DNA of 25,891 nt from an uncultured Atopobiaceae bacterium. GTDB taxonomy: Bacteria > Actinomycetota > Coriobacteriia > Coriobacteriales > Atopobiaceae. The notes beneath the pieces are model-generated. The model did no database searches, was not told where the DNA came from, and saw only the letters and a list, made by a program, of their open reading frames with translations. A program made the position numbers and the translations under genes. Location of the stretch: the NCBI GenBank assembly GCA_905235165.1, contig CAJOKK010000001.1:1-25891 (forward strand). Direction: 5' to 3'. Positions 1 through 7,670 of this stretch are shown here, one piece after another (the first letter of the stretch is position 1; every line of letters starts with the position of its first letter).

Positions 1-2
1 TC

Positions 3-2048
3 ACCTACGACGAGGTCATCGACATCCTGCTGCAGGCCGAGCGCAACGGCTACGTGCACCAGATCACCAACATCGACGGCGAGGACAAGATCTTCGCCAT
101 CTGCAACTGCGACGCCACCGTGTGCTACGCCCTGCGCACCAGCCAGCTCTTCAACACGCCCAACATGAGCGCAAGCGCCTACCGCGCCCATGTTGACGGC
201 GACAAGTGCGTGGCCTGCGCCGGCTGCGTCGAGGTCTGCCCGGCCGGCGCCGTGCAGCTGGGCCAGAAGCTCCTGACCTGCCACGGCCAGATCAGCTATC
301 CCACGCAGCCCCTGCCCGACGCGCGTACCTGGAGCGAGGCTGACTGGGACTTCGACTACAAGAACAACAACCGCATCGAGTGCCACGACTCGGGCACCGC
401 GCCCTGCAAGGTCGCCTGCCCCGCGCACGTCTCGGTCCAGGGCTACCTGCGCCTGGCCGCCCAGGGCCGCTACCGCGACGCACTGGCCCTCATCAAGCGT
501 GAGAACCCCTTCCCCGCCGTCTGCGGTCGCGTCTGCAACAAGCGCTGCGAGGCCGCCTGTACGCGCGGCACGGTAGACGACGCCGTGGCCATCGACGACG
601 TCAAGCGCTTCATCGCCTCGCAGGACCTGGAGGCCAACGAGCGCTACGTCCCCGAGCCCACCATCGCCTCCACGCGCGGCCGCCATCCCGAGAAGATCGC
701 CATCATCGGTTCCGGTCCGGCCGGCCTCACCTGCGCCTACTACCTGGCCGACATGGGCTACAACCCCGTGGTCTTCGAGCGCGAGGATGAGCCGGGCGGC
801 ATGCTCACCTACGGAATCCCCTACTACAAGCTCGACAAAGACACCGTGGATGCCGAGATCGACGTCATGTGCGAGATGGGCGTCGATATTCGCTGTGGCG
901 TCGAGGTGGGCACGGACGTCACCTTGGATGAGCTGCGCGAAGAGGGTTTCAAGGCCTTCTACCTCGCCATCGGCTGCCAGGAGAGCCGCAAGCTCAACAT
1001 CCCGGGCGAGAACGGCAAGGGCGTGATCTCGGCGCTCAAGCTGCTGCACGATGCCTACGACAACCCCCTGCTTCCCATCGACGGCGACGTGGTGGTCATC
1101 GGCGGTGGCAACGTGGCCATGGATGCCGCACGCGTTGCCCGTCGCTGCGGAGCTGATCACGTCAAGCTCTACTGCCTGGAGCAACGCGACGAGATGCCCG
1201 CAACCCCCATCGAGATCGCCGAGGCAGAGGAAGATGGCGTGGAGATCACCGGCGGCTGGGGGCCTGCCTGCATCGACCTGGACGAGAAGGGCCGCGTGCG
1301 CACCGTCGCCTTCAAGCGCTGCATGAGCGTCTACGCCGAGGACGGGTCCTTCTCCCCCTCCTACGACCAGACCGAGACCCTGCTCGTTCCCTGCGACCAT
1401 GTCGTGCTCGCCGTGGGCCAGCGCACCGATTGGGGCGAGCTCCTTGCTGGCAGCGACGCCGAACCCACCCAGGGAGGCCGCGTTCAGGTCGACCCCAAGA
1501 CCTTCCAGAGCGCGGTGGACGACGTCTTCATCGGCGGAGACGCCCTCACCGGCCCCTCCTTCGTGATCGACGCCATCGCCCAAGGTCACGAGGCAGCCAT
1601 CAGCCTGCACCGCTACGTGCAGACGGGCTCCAGCCTCACAGTCGGGCGCAACCAGCGTCACTACGTCGAGCTCAACAAAGACGAGATCCTGCTCAGCCCC
1701 TCAAGCTACGACCACGGCGCGCGCCAGAAGGCTGACCCCATCGAGCCCTATGACGGGATGGTGGAAGCCTGGGAGGACTACACCGGCACCTTCGACGAGG
1801 AGCAGGTGAGCGCCGAATGCGCACGCTGCCTCTCCTGCGGCGTCTCGGTGGTGGACGCGAACAAGTGCATCGGCTGCGGCCTGTGCACCACGCGTTGCGA
1901 GTTCGACGCCATCCACCTCTCGCGCGACGTGCCCGAGGCAAGCCGCATGTATCGTGCGGAAGACAAGGTCAAGGCCATTCTCCCCTACGCGGCCAAGCGC
2001 GGCATCAAGATTCTGCGTGGCAAGAAGGGCCCGAAGGCAGCGAAGTAG
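3..2048 (+). CDS. Fe-S/FAD pyridine-nucleotide oxidoreductase (GltD-like), 5' truncated by the window
   Basis: The reading frame is open from position 3 with no stop, so the GTG at 54 is probably internal and the gene starts outside the window; 681 residues are visible. Order of domains (visible numbering): a Cys-bearing N-terminal segment with ICNCDATVCYALR near 33-45; a 4Fe-4S ferredoxin motif CVACAGCVEVCP near 69-80; a GltD/DPYD-type Fe-S domain (CKVACPAHV and VCGRVCNKRCEAAC, about 125-185); an FAD Rossmann motif GSGPAG near 234; an NADPH Rossmann motif GGGNVAMDAA near 366; and a C-terminal ferredoxin (CARCLSCG then CIGCGLCTTRC, about 606-634). This is the architecture of NADPH-dependent glutamate-synthase small-subunit-like oxidoreductases, which pass electrons between NAD(P)H, FAD and Fe-S partners in the cytoplasm. 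No glutamate synthase large subunit is visible, so the physiological acceptor is unknown. Family confident, substrate not. Confidence 0.88.
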   Translation, partial: TYDEVIDILLQAERNGYVHQITNIDGEDKIFAICNCDATVCYALRTSQLFNTPNMSASAYRAHVDGDKCVACAGCVEVCPAGAVQLGQKLLTCHGQISYPTQPLPDARTWSEADWDFDYKNNNRIECHDSGTAPCKVACPAHVSVQGYLRLAAQGRYRDALALIKRENPFPAVCGRVCNKRCEAACTRGTVDDAVAIDDVKRFIASQDLEANERYVPEPTIASTRGRHPEKIAIIGSGPAGLTCAYYLADMGYNPVVFEREDEPGGMLTYGIPYYKLDKDTVDAEIDVMCEMGVDIRCGVEVGTDVTLDELREEGFKAFYLAIGCQESRKLNIPGENGKGVISALKLLHDAYDNPLLPIDGDVVVIGGGNVAMDAARVARRCGADHVKLYCLEQRDEMPATPIEIAEAEEDGVEITGGWGPACIDLDEKGRVRTVAFKRCMSVYAEDGSFSPSYDQTETLLVPCDHVVLAVGQRTDWGELLAGSDAEPTQGGRVQVDPKTFQSAVDDVFIGGDALTGPSFVIDAIAQGHEAAISLHRYVQTGSSLTVGRNQRHYVELNKDEILLSPSSYDHGARQKADPIEPYDGMVEAWEDYTGTFDEEQVSAECARCLSCGVSVVDANKCIGCGLCTTRCEFDAIHLSRDVPEASRMYRAEDKVKAILPYAAKRGIKILRGKKGPKAAK

Positions 2049-2083
2049 CGGCACAGGGCTAAGATAGAGGTCAGTACGTGATC

Positions 2084-2117
2084 GGCCGGGCGGCAGGCGT
2101 CGCCCGGCCCTCTTATG
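2084..2117 (+). terminator. GC-rich hairpin between the oxidoreductase and the M18 peptidase
   Basis: A perfect 9-bp stem (GGCCGGGCG at 2084-2092 with CGCCCGGCC at 2101-2109) and an 8-nt loop are followed by the weak pyrimidine run CTCTTAT. It lies 36 bases after the oxidoreductase stop and just before the GAAAGG ribosome binding site of the next gene. It may terminate the upstream transcript or attenuate read-through; the poor U-tract makes efficiency uncertain. Confidence 0.5.
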
Positions 2118-2130
2118 AAAGGCGACGAAC

Positions 2131-3516
2131 ATGAAGCGACCGAACGCATGGAACGACTACACCGACGCACAGCTCGAGGAGCTTGAGGCCCTCTCGGCTG
2201 ACTACCGCGCCTTCATCAGCGTGAACAAGACCGAGCGCGAGTGGTGCGCCGCCGGCGTCGAGCTGGCAAGGCGTGCGGGCTACCTGAGCCTGGACGACTG
2301 CGTGCGCGACGGTCGCACCCTCAAGGCTGGCGACCGCGTCTTCGCGACCAGCCACAACAAGACCCTCATGCTCGTCGAGCTGGGCAGCGAGCCGCTGAGC
2401 CGCGGCCTGAACATCCTGGGCGCCCACACCGACAGCCCGCGCCTGGACATCAAGCAGGTTCCGCTGGAGGAGACCGACGGCATCGCCTACCTCGACACCC
2501 ACTACTACGGCGGCATCAAGAAGTACCAGTGGCTCACCCTGCCGCTGGCCCTGCACGGCGTGGTCTGCAAGAAGGACGGCACGACCGTTGACGTCTGCAT
2601 CGGCGAAAACGAGTTCGACCCCGTCTTCTGCGTGAGCGACCTGCTTCCCCACCTCGGTAGCGAGCAGATGGACAAGAAGGCCTCCGAGTTCATCCCCGGC
2701 GAGGCGCTTGACGTGATCGTGGGCAACCGTCCCCTCAAGCTCGACGCTGACGACAAGAGCGAGCCGGTGCGCGCGCAGGTCATGCAGCTCCTCGCCCAGC
2801 AGCTCGACATCGACGAGGAGGACCTGCTCTCCGCAGAGCTCGAGGTGGTTCCGGCCGGCCCCGCCCGTGACCTGGGCCTCGACCGCTCGATGATCTTGGG
2901 CTACGGCCACGACGACCGTTCCTGCTCTTATCCCTGCCTCAAGGCCCAGCTTGCCGTCAAGGCCCCACGCCGCACGGCGGTGACCCTGCTCGTCGACAAG
3001 GAGGAGATCGGCAGCGTGGGCGCCACCGGCATGACCTCCACCTTCTTCGAGGACACGATTGCCGAGATCTGCGCCCTGGCCGGCGAGGGCGACGCCCTTT
3101 CGCTCAGGCGCTGCCTGCGCAACTCGCGCGTGCTCTCCTGCGACGTCTGCGCCGCCTTCGACCCCGCCTACGCCTCGGTCTACGAGAAGAAGAACGCCGC
3201 CTTCATGGGCCACGGCCTCTCCTTCATGAAGTACACCGGCGCGCGCGGCAAGTCTGGCTCAAACGACACCGACGCCGAGTTCGTGGCCGAGGTGCGCCGC
3301 ATCATGGACGCGGCCGGCGTGCACTTCCAGACCTGCGAGCTGGGCAAGGTCGACGCGGGCGGCGGCGGGACCATCGCCTACATCCTCGCCCGCTACACCA
3401 TGGACGTCATCGACTGCGGTGTGCCGGTGATCTCTATGCACTCGCCCTGGGAGGTCATCAGCAAGGCTGACCTCTATGAGGCCTACCGCGCCTACCAGGC
3501 CTTCCTCAACGACTAA
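2131..3516 (+). CDS. M18 family zinc aminopeptidase (aspartyl aminopeptidase family)
   Basis: The 461-residue protein has the di-zinc M18 signature along its length: GAHTDSPRLD with zinc ligand His99 and Asp101, GYGHDDR with the bridging Asp near 261, DKEEIGSVG with the catalytic Glu pair near 291-292, and SMHSPWE with the last zinc His near 437. M18 enzymes are cytoplasmic dodecamers that remove N-terminal acidic (and sometimes neutral) residues from peptides. The length is normal for bacterial members. The ATG at 2131 follows GAAAGGCG at a proper distance, which supports this start. hypA begins 12 bases after the stop, so the two are probably cotranscribed. Confidence 0.93.
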   Translation: MKRPNAWNDYTDAQLEELEALSADYRAFISVNKTEREWCAAGVELARRAGYLSLDDCVRDGRTLKAGDRVFATSHNKTLMLVELGSEPLSRGLNILGAHTDSPRLDIKQVPLEETDGIAYLDTHYYGGIKKYQWLTLPLALHGVVCKKDGTTVDVCIGENEFDPVFCVSDLLPHLGSEQMDKKASEFIPGEALDVIVGNRPLKLDADDKSEPVRAQVMQLLAQQLDIDEEDLLSAELEVVPAGPARDLGLDRSMILGYGHDDRSCSYPCLKAQLAVKAPRRTAVTLLVDKEEIGSVGATGMTSTFFEDTIAEICALAGEGDALSLRRCLRNSRVLSCDVCAAFDPAYASVYEKKNAAFMGHGLSFMKYTGARGKSGSNDTDAEFVAEVRRIMDAAGVHFQTCELGKVDAGGGGTIAYILARYTMDVIDCGVPVISMHSPWEVISKADLYEAYRAYQAFLND

Positions 3517-3528
3517 GGCCCAGCTGAC

Positions 3529-3876
3529 GTGCACGAGCTGGGAATCGTCTTCCACATGATCGACACCTTGGAGAAGGTCGCAGAGCAAAACGAGCTGACG
3601 ACCATCTCCAAGGTGTCTCTCAACTTAGGTGAGGTCTCCGGCGTCCTGCCCGACTACCTGCTCGACTGCTGGCGCTGGGCGGCAGATCGCACCGAGCTTC
3701 TGCACGGGGCTGAGCTGTCCGTGAATACGATCGAGGCCGTTACCGTCTGCAATGCCTGCGGGCGCAGCTACGAGACAATTCCCCACGGCAAGACCTGCCC
3801 CCATTGCGGCAGCCCCGATACGGTGCTCCTACGAGGCAACGAGGTCGAGATCGACAGCGTAGAAGCTCCCGAGTGA
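3529..3876 (+). CDS. hypA: HypA-like nickel metallochaperone
   Basis: This 115-residue protein begins with the canonical MHEL sequence, in which Met1, His2 and Glu3 form the nickel site of HypA/HybF. It carries the zinc site as two CxxC knuckles (CNAC near 84-87 and CPHC near 99-102). HypA delivers nickel, with HypB, for maturation of [NiFe] hydrogenase and sometimes urease. The start is a GTG at 3529 with only a distant AAGG as ribosome binding site; the MHE motif fixes the start nonetheless, because nickel binding needs the free N terminus. No hydrogenase, urease or other hyp gene is in this window, so its client is not visible. The stop codon overlaps a degenerate copy of the palindrome unit that follows. 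Confidence 0.9.
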   Translation: MHELGIVFHMIDTLEKVAEQNELTTISKVSLNLGEVSGVLPDYLLDCWRWAADRTELLHGAELSVNTIEAVTVCNACGRSYETIPHGKTCPHCGSPDTVLLRGNEVEIDSVEAPE

Positions 3877-3888
3877 TTCAGTTACCGT
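3874..3888 (-). repeat. degenerate partial copy of the palindrome unit
   Basis: TGATTCAGTTACCG matches the first 14 bases of the unit at 3922-3935 (TGAGTCAGTTACCG) with a single mismatch, then diverges. It overlaps the hypA stop codon. It could be a decayed copy of the repeat or chance; the 13/14 match 48 bases from a full copy favours a decayed copy. Confidence 0.45.
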
Positions 3889-3915
3889 CAGGCCACCCCC
3901 TGGAGATGCGAACGG

Positions 3916-4021
3916 CGCCAGTGAGTCAGTTACCGGAGACCTTTTTGACTCATTCACTTTTTGATATACATATCAAAAAGTGAATGAGTCAAAAAGGTCT
4001 CCGGTAACTGACTCACTGGCG
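3916..4021. repeat. perfect 106-bp palindrome (52-bp arms) between convergent genes
   Basis: Arms 3916-3967 and 3970-4021 are exactly complementary over 52 bp with a 2-nt centre (AC at 3968-3969). Each arm contains a 31-nt unit bounded by TGAGTCA and TGACTCA (3922-3952 on minus, 3985-4015 on plus) with core AAAAGGTCTCCGGTAAC. The same unit, with two base changes, forms the palindrome at 17261-17332. The right arm ends 2 bp from the stop codon of the metal ATPase, and the left arm starts 39 bp after the hypA stop. In the transcript the T-runs lie inside the 5' arm rather than after the hairpin, so it is not a textbook intrinsic terminator, though such a long hairpin could block or process both convergent transcripts. 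Confidence 0.9.
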
Positions 4022-4023
4022 TT

Positions 4024-6387
4024 CTACCAGCGGGTATCCCACTTGGTCATCAGGCGCATGCCGTTGAGGATGACGATAAGCGCCACGCCCGTGTCGGCAA
4101 AGACCGCAGCTCCCATGCCCGCGATGCCCAGAACCACGAGCACGAAGACGACGGCCTTCACGAGAATGGCCAGGCAGATGTTCTCGCAGACCACATGCAT
4201 CGTGCGCTCGGAGAGACGCAGGAACTTCGGCAGCTGCAGGAGGTCGTCGGACAGCAGGGCCACATCGGCCACCTCGAGGGCCGTATCAGATGCAGCCGCT
4301 CCCATGGTGACGGCAAGATCGGCCGTGGCAAGCGCCGGCGCATCGTTGATGCCGTCACCCACCATGGCCACGACCTTACCATGCGCCTGCATGTCGCGCA
4401 CGTACTGCACCTTGCCGTCGGGAAGCAGATCGGAAACCACGTGGGTCATGCCGATCGGCTTAGCGATGGCCTCGGCCGCCTGGCCATTGTCTCCGGTCAG
4501 CATCTCGAGCGACTGCACGTGCGAGATGGCGTTCAAGCCCGCCATCGCCTCGGCCGCCTCGGGGCGCACCGTGTCTGCCACCCCCACCACGCCGAGGGCT
4601 TGCGAGCCGCGCATGACGACAAGCGCCGTCGCACCCATCTCGGCCACCTGCGAGACCGCCTCTTGCTCAGCCTCGCTCAGCTCGCCCTGCTCCTGGGCAA
4701 AGACGAGCTTGCCGATGGTGCAAACCTGGCCTTCGATGCTGCCTTGCACGCCGTTGGCTGCGATCTCTTGAATGTCGCTCGCCTCCAGATCGTCCATCTG
4801 GCGCTCCGCAGCCCCAGCCACAACGGCACGAGCCAAGGGGTGCGTCGAGGAGCACTCGAGTGCACAGGCCGTCGCCAGCAGCTCATGCTCACTCACGCCG
4901 GCGAAGGGGCGCAGCGCGACCACCGAGGGATTGCCCGTCGTGAGGGTGCCGGTCTTGTCGAAAGCCATCGCGGTCACCTTGTTGGCGATGTCAAAGTAGG
5001 CACCGCCCTTCACGAGCACGCCGTTGTTGGCCGCACGCGTGATGGCCGAGACGAAGGAGACCGGCGTTGAGATGACCAGCGCACAGGGGCAGGCCACCAC
5101 GAGCAGCGACAGCGCCCGGTAGACCCAGTCGTGCCAGGTCTTGCCATCAAAGCCGGTAAAGAGGCTCAGCAGCAGCGGCACCGCGATGCCGAGCACCAGC
5201 GCACAGCTCACGACGATGGGCGTATAGACGGCGGCAAAGCGATCGACGAAGTTCTCGTAGGGAGCCTTCTCGGCCTGCGCGCCCTGCACCATGCCCACGA
5301 TGCGCGAGAGCATGGTTTCGTCCGAGCAAGCCGTGACCTCAAGCTCGACCACGCCGCTCGTGTTCAGCGCACCGGCAAAGACCTCATCACCCTCGCCCTT
5401 GTCCTTAGGCGTGCTCTCGCCCGTAATGGCCGCCTCGTTGAAGGAGGAGGAGCCGCTGAGAATGACGCCGTCAAGCGGCACGCGCTCGCCGGGCAGCACG
5501 CGGATGCGCACGCCCTCCTCGAGCTCGGACACCTCAACGTCGCGCACGCCGTCGCCCTCGACCACGTGCGCGAGGTCAGGCGCAAGGTTCATCAGGTTCT
5601 TGATGGAGCCGGTGGTCTTGCGCATAGACCAGCCCTCAAGCCACTCGCCGATCTCGTCGAGGAAGATGACGATGGCAGCGTCGCCAAAGACCGAGCTATC
5701 GCCCAGAAATCCCATGATGAGGGCACCAATGACCGCAAGGGCCATCAAGACGTTCATGTCGGCCGTGCGGCGGCGCAGCGAGGCGATAGCCATCGGCATG
5801 ATGTAGACAAGGCCCGCCAACGCGGCGCCCACATAGAAGGGAATGGCCCCCGCCTCGTCTTTCACGAGATGGTCGATGACAAGACCAATGAGCAGCAGCA
5901 CGCCCGAGAGGCACATGAGCACGTACTCGCGATGCTCCCAATACCAGCTGCGCTTGGCCGAGAGCTCCTCGCGCTCCTCGTCGGAAAGCTCGAGGTCCTG
6001 GCCGCAGGAGCGGACGGTCGAGAGGATCTCGCGACGCGCCTCGTAGGAGTCTGCCGCAGGATCCAGCACGACATCGAGCGTGGCCGTCGCGTAGACGATG
6101 CGGGCGTCCTTGACGCACTCCAAGACGCGCACGGCGTTTTGCGTGTTCGTCGCGCAGCTGGGGCAGTCGATGCCGAGCACGTGATAGGTCAGCGTGGGCT
6201 TCTCGCTCAGCTCGCGCGTCTGGGGAACGTGGTCGTGGTCGCAGCCGCAGTCGCACGAACCATGCTCATCCTCGCAGCAGCAATCGTCATCGGGGCAGCC
6301 GCAGTGGTTATGATCGCAGCAACAGGCGTGATCGTGCTCGTGAGCATCGTGGTGTTCCTGCCCCTTCGCATCCCTCTTTTTCAGCAT
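4024..6387 (-). CDS. zntA: Zn/Cd/Pb-exporting P1B-type ATPase with His/Cys-rich N-terminal tail
   Basis: This 787-residue protein is a heavy-metal P-type ATPase of the inner membrane. Residues 12-53 hold 10 His and 11 Cys in 42 positions. Next come one HMA domain (GIDCPSCA at 72-79), membrane segments from about 155, an actuator domain with TGES, the ion-site motif CPC at 433-435, the phosphorylation motif DKTGTLT from Asp477, the nucleotide-site motif STHPLA and the hinge motif GDGINDAP. The final helices have the DTG motif (VFADTGVA) typical of the Zn2+/Cd2+/Pb2+ P1B-2 subgroup rather than copper pumps. It starts 2 bp after the ArsR/SmtB gene stop, so the two are translated from one mRNA and metal-induced expression is expected. 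The gene could equally be named cadA; actual metal preference is not decided by sequence. Confidence 0.92.
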   Translation of the reverse strand: MLKKRDAKGQEHHDAHEHDHACCCDHNHCGCPDDDCCCEDEHGSCDCGCDHDHVPQTRELSEKPTLTYHVLGIDCPSCATNTQNAVRVLECVKDARIVYATATLDVVLDPAADSYEARREILSTVRSCGQDLELSDEEREELSAKRSWYWEHREYVLMCLSGVLLLIGLVIDHLVKDEAGAIPFYVGAALAGLVYIMPMAIASLRRRTADMNVLMALAVIGALIMGFLGDSSVFGDAAIVIFLDEIGEWLEGWSMRKTTGSIKNLMNLAPDLAHVVEGDGVRDVEVSELEEGVRIRVLPGERVPLDGVILSGSSSFNEAAITGESTPKDKGEGDEVFAGALNTSGVVELEVTACSDETMLSRIVGMVQGAQAEKAPYENFVDRFAAVYTPIVVSCALVLGIAVPLLLSLFTGFDGKTWHDWVYRALSLLVVACPCALVISTPVSFVSAITRAANNGVLVKGGAYFDIANKVTAMAFDKTGTLTTGNPSVVALRPFAGVSEHELLATACALECSSTHPLARAVVAGAAERQMDDLEASDIQEIAANGVQGSIEGQVCTIGKLVFAQEQGELSEAEQEAVSQVAEMGATALVVMRGSQALGVVGVADTVRPEAAEAMAGLNAISHVQSLEMLTGDNGQAAEAIAKPIGMTHVVSDLLPDGKVQYVRDMQAHGKVVAMVGDGINDAPALATADLAVTMGAAASDTALEVADVALLSDDLLQLPKFLRLSERTMHVVCENICLAILVKAVVFVLVVLGIAGMGAAVFADTGVALIVILNGMRLMTKWDTRW

Positions 6388-6389
6388 GG

Positions 6390-6740
6390 CTACTCCCCTT
6401 CCCCAGTTGTCAGTTCTGCGGCATGGCTCAAGCCAACGCCGATAAGCTGCGCCACATGCTCATCGGCCAGGCGGTAGATTACGCGCTGGCCCTCACGACG
6501 TGCGAACACAAGGCCACGATCGCGCAGCATCCTCAGCTGGTGCGAGATAGCCGACTGCGAGACCTGGCAGATCTCCTGCAGCTCAGAGACGCTACGCTCG
6601 CCTGCGCAGAGGGCCGCGAGAATGCGAAAGCGCGTGTAGTCGGACAAGGCGTCAAAAATCTGCGTCGCACCGTAGACGACGTCCTCGTCCAGGGCGAGAC
6701 GCGCGGTCTTCTCGTCAAGATGGGCGGCATCACAAGCCAT
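6390..6740 (-). CDS. ArsR/SmtB-family metal-sensing repressor
   Basis: A small winged-helix protein with the ArsR recognition helix ELQEICQVSQSAISHQL and beta-wing RREGQRVIYRL. Near the C terminus the pattern DEH-(10)-H-(2)-E matches the alpha-5 zinc site of SmtB/CzrA (Asp, His, His, Glu), whereas the CxC alpha-3 site of CadC/ArsR is absent (only LCAGE). A zinc sensor is therefore favoured. An ATG also exists in frame at 6770, but it lies at the predicted transcription start and has no ribosome binding site. The ATG at 6740 follows GAAAGGGG by six bases, so 116 residues are expected. It is the first gene of the operon with the ATPase and should repress it until zinc binds. Confidence 0.9.
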   Translation of the reverse strand: MACDAAHLDEKTARLALDEDVVYGATQIFDALSDYTRFRILAALCAGERSVSELQEICQVSQSAISHQLRMLRDRGLVFARREGQRVIYRLADEHVAQLIGVGLSHAAELTTGEGE

Positions 6741-6771
6741 GGCAAGCCCCTTTCTTCCTGTCTTACCCATT

Positions 6772-6800
6772 AATATATGAGCATCTGTTCATACTTTCAA
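6772..6800 (-). promoter_or_regulatory. sigma-70 type promoter of the metal-resistance operon
   Basis: On the minus strand TTGAAA (6800-6795) and TATATT (6777-6772) are separated by exactly 17 nt. Transcription would start near 6765-6770, leaving a short leader that includes the GAAAGGGG ribosome binding site of the repressor gene at 6740. The near-consensus boxes and the operator within the spacer support each other. Confidence 0.75.
6776..6793. promoter_or_regulatory. SmtB/CzrA-type operator
   Basis: The imperfect palindrome TATGAACA-GA-TGCTCATA (minus strand) has 7 of 8 pairs complementary around a 2-nt centre. It closely resembles the TGAACA-type inverted repeats bound by zinc-sensing ArsR-family repressors. 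It lies in the -35/-10 spacer and overlaps the -10, so binding would block RNA polymerase. Confidence 0.75.
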
Positions 6801-6902
6801 GTCTTTGCACGCAAACCAACCGCCAAGCGGTAAGCGGGCCCACCAACTCACACGTACCAGCCTCCCCCAAACAGCACGTCGGCGTCCACGTTCAGGTCAC
6901 AC

Positions 6903-6911
6903 TGCTACTAT
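6903..6911 (+). promoter_or_regulatory. possible extended -10 promoter of the radical SAM gene
   Basis: TG-C-TACTAT fits an extended -10 element 38 bp before the ATG at 6949. No convincing -35 hexamer is seen. Similar TG-n-TACxxT sequences precede three other genes in this window. Confidence 0.4.
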
Positions 6912-6948
6912 GCTGCATAGCCAAAAGACGGACGTCCGAAGGGAACCC

Positions 6949-7575
6949 ATGAAAAGGGCAATGACCATATCCTACGAAGTGGGAGACAACCTCTACATCA
7001 ACCTCACCAATAAGTGCCCCTGTGCCTGCACCTTCTGCATCAGGAACAATGCCGACGGCGCCTTTGGCTCCGACCCGCTGTGGCTGGAGCACGAGCCAAC
7101 GCTGGAGGAGATCAAAGACGACCTCTCCCAGCGTGACCTCTCCGCCTACCCGGAGGTCGTGTTCTGCGGATACGGCGAGCCAACCGAGCGCCTCGACACC
7201 GTCCTCGACGTTGCTGCCTACCTCCACAGCCTCGAGAGCTGCCCCAAGCTGAGGATCAACACAAACGGGCTCGGCAGCCTTGTGAACGGCCGTGACATCA
7301 CCGGCGAGCTCTGCGATGCCATGGACATCATCTCCGTGAGCCTCAACGCGGCAACGAAAGACGAGTACCTGGCGCTGACACGCCCCCGTTACCCCGAGGC
7401 CTTCGAGGCCATGCAGCGCTTCATTGCCGACTGCGTCAAGACCGGCAAGGCAGAGGTCATGACGACCGTGGTCGACATCATTCCCCAAGAGCAGATCGAG
7501 GCGGCGCGCACCCTGTCTGAGAAGCTTGGCGCCAAGCTGCGCATTCGTAAGTACGAAGAGCCCGAGCAGGCCTAG
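6949..7575 (+). CDS. TatD-linked radical SAM protein
   Basis: The 208-residue protein has the radical SAM cluster motif CxxxCxxC as CPCACTFC near residues 24-31, then FCGYGEP (GGE-like SAM site), LRINTNG and ISVSLNA strands of a compact TIM-barrel core. The opening VGDNLYINLTNKC and the phrase CGYGEPTERLD agree with the TatD-family-associated radical SAM group, enzymes of unknown substrate often encoded beside a TatD nuclease. No TatD gene is present here. No auxiliary Fe-S domain is visible. The frame is open back to 6805, but the ATG at 6949 follows GAAGGGA and is preferred. It is divergent from the metal-resistance operon and ends at a strong bidirectional terminator. Confidence 0.85.
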   Translation: MKRAMTISYEVGDNLYINLTNKCPCACTFCIRNNADGAFGSDPLWLEHEPTLEEIKDDLSQRDLSAYPEVVFCGYGEPTERLDTVLDVAAYLHSLESCPKLRINTNGLGSLVNGRDITGELCDAMDIISVSLNAATKDEYLALTRPRYPEAFEAMQRFIADCVKTGKAEVMTTVVDIIPQEQIEAARTLSEKLGAKLRIRKYEEPEQA

Positions 7576-7594
7576 CTCGGCATCAGCTCGATAC

Positions 7595-7649
7595 AAAAGG
7601 GGGTGCCCCTCGCCTTGCGTCAACCGCAAGATGAGGGGCACCCCCTTTT
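7595..7649. terminator. bidirectional intrinsic terminator
   Basis: A 25-bp stem (7595-7619 with 7625-7649), interrupted only by a G-T wobble at 7612/7632 and one mismatch at 7613/7631, encloses the 5-nt loop TCAAC. It is flanked by AAAA on the left and TTTT on the right, so it serves both the plus-strand radical SAM gene and the minus-strand phosphatase gene. Confidence 0.92.
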
Positions 7650-7670
7650 ATGGCAGCCCTTTCGCAGCCC

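Noticed and set aside
3880..4023. An insertion sequence or MITE remnant with target duplication.
   Set aside because: No transposase fragment and no convincing direct flanking duplication were found outside the palindrome, so mobility is left as a hypothesis in the findings.
6741..6770. The upstream ATG at 6770 as start of the ArsR-family repressor.
   Set aside because: It lies at the predicted transcription start, lacks a ribosome binding site, and the ATG at 6740 has GAAAGGGG at proper spacing.
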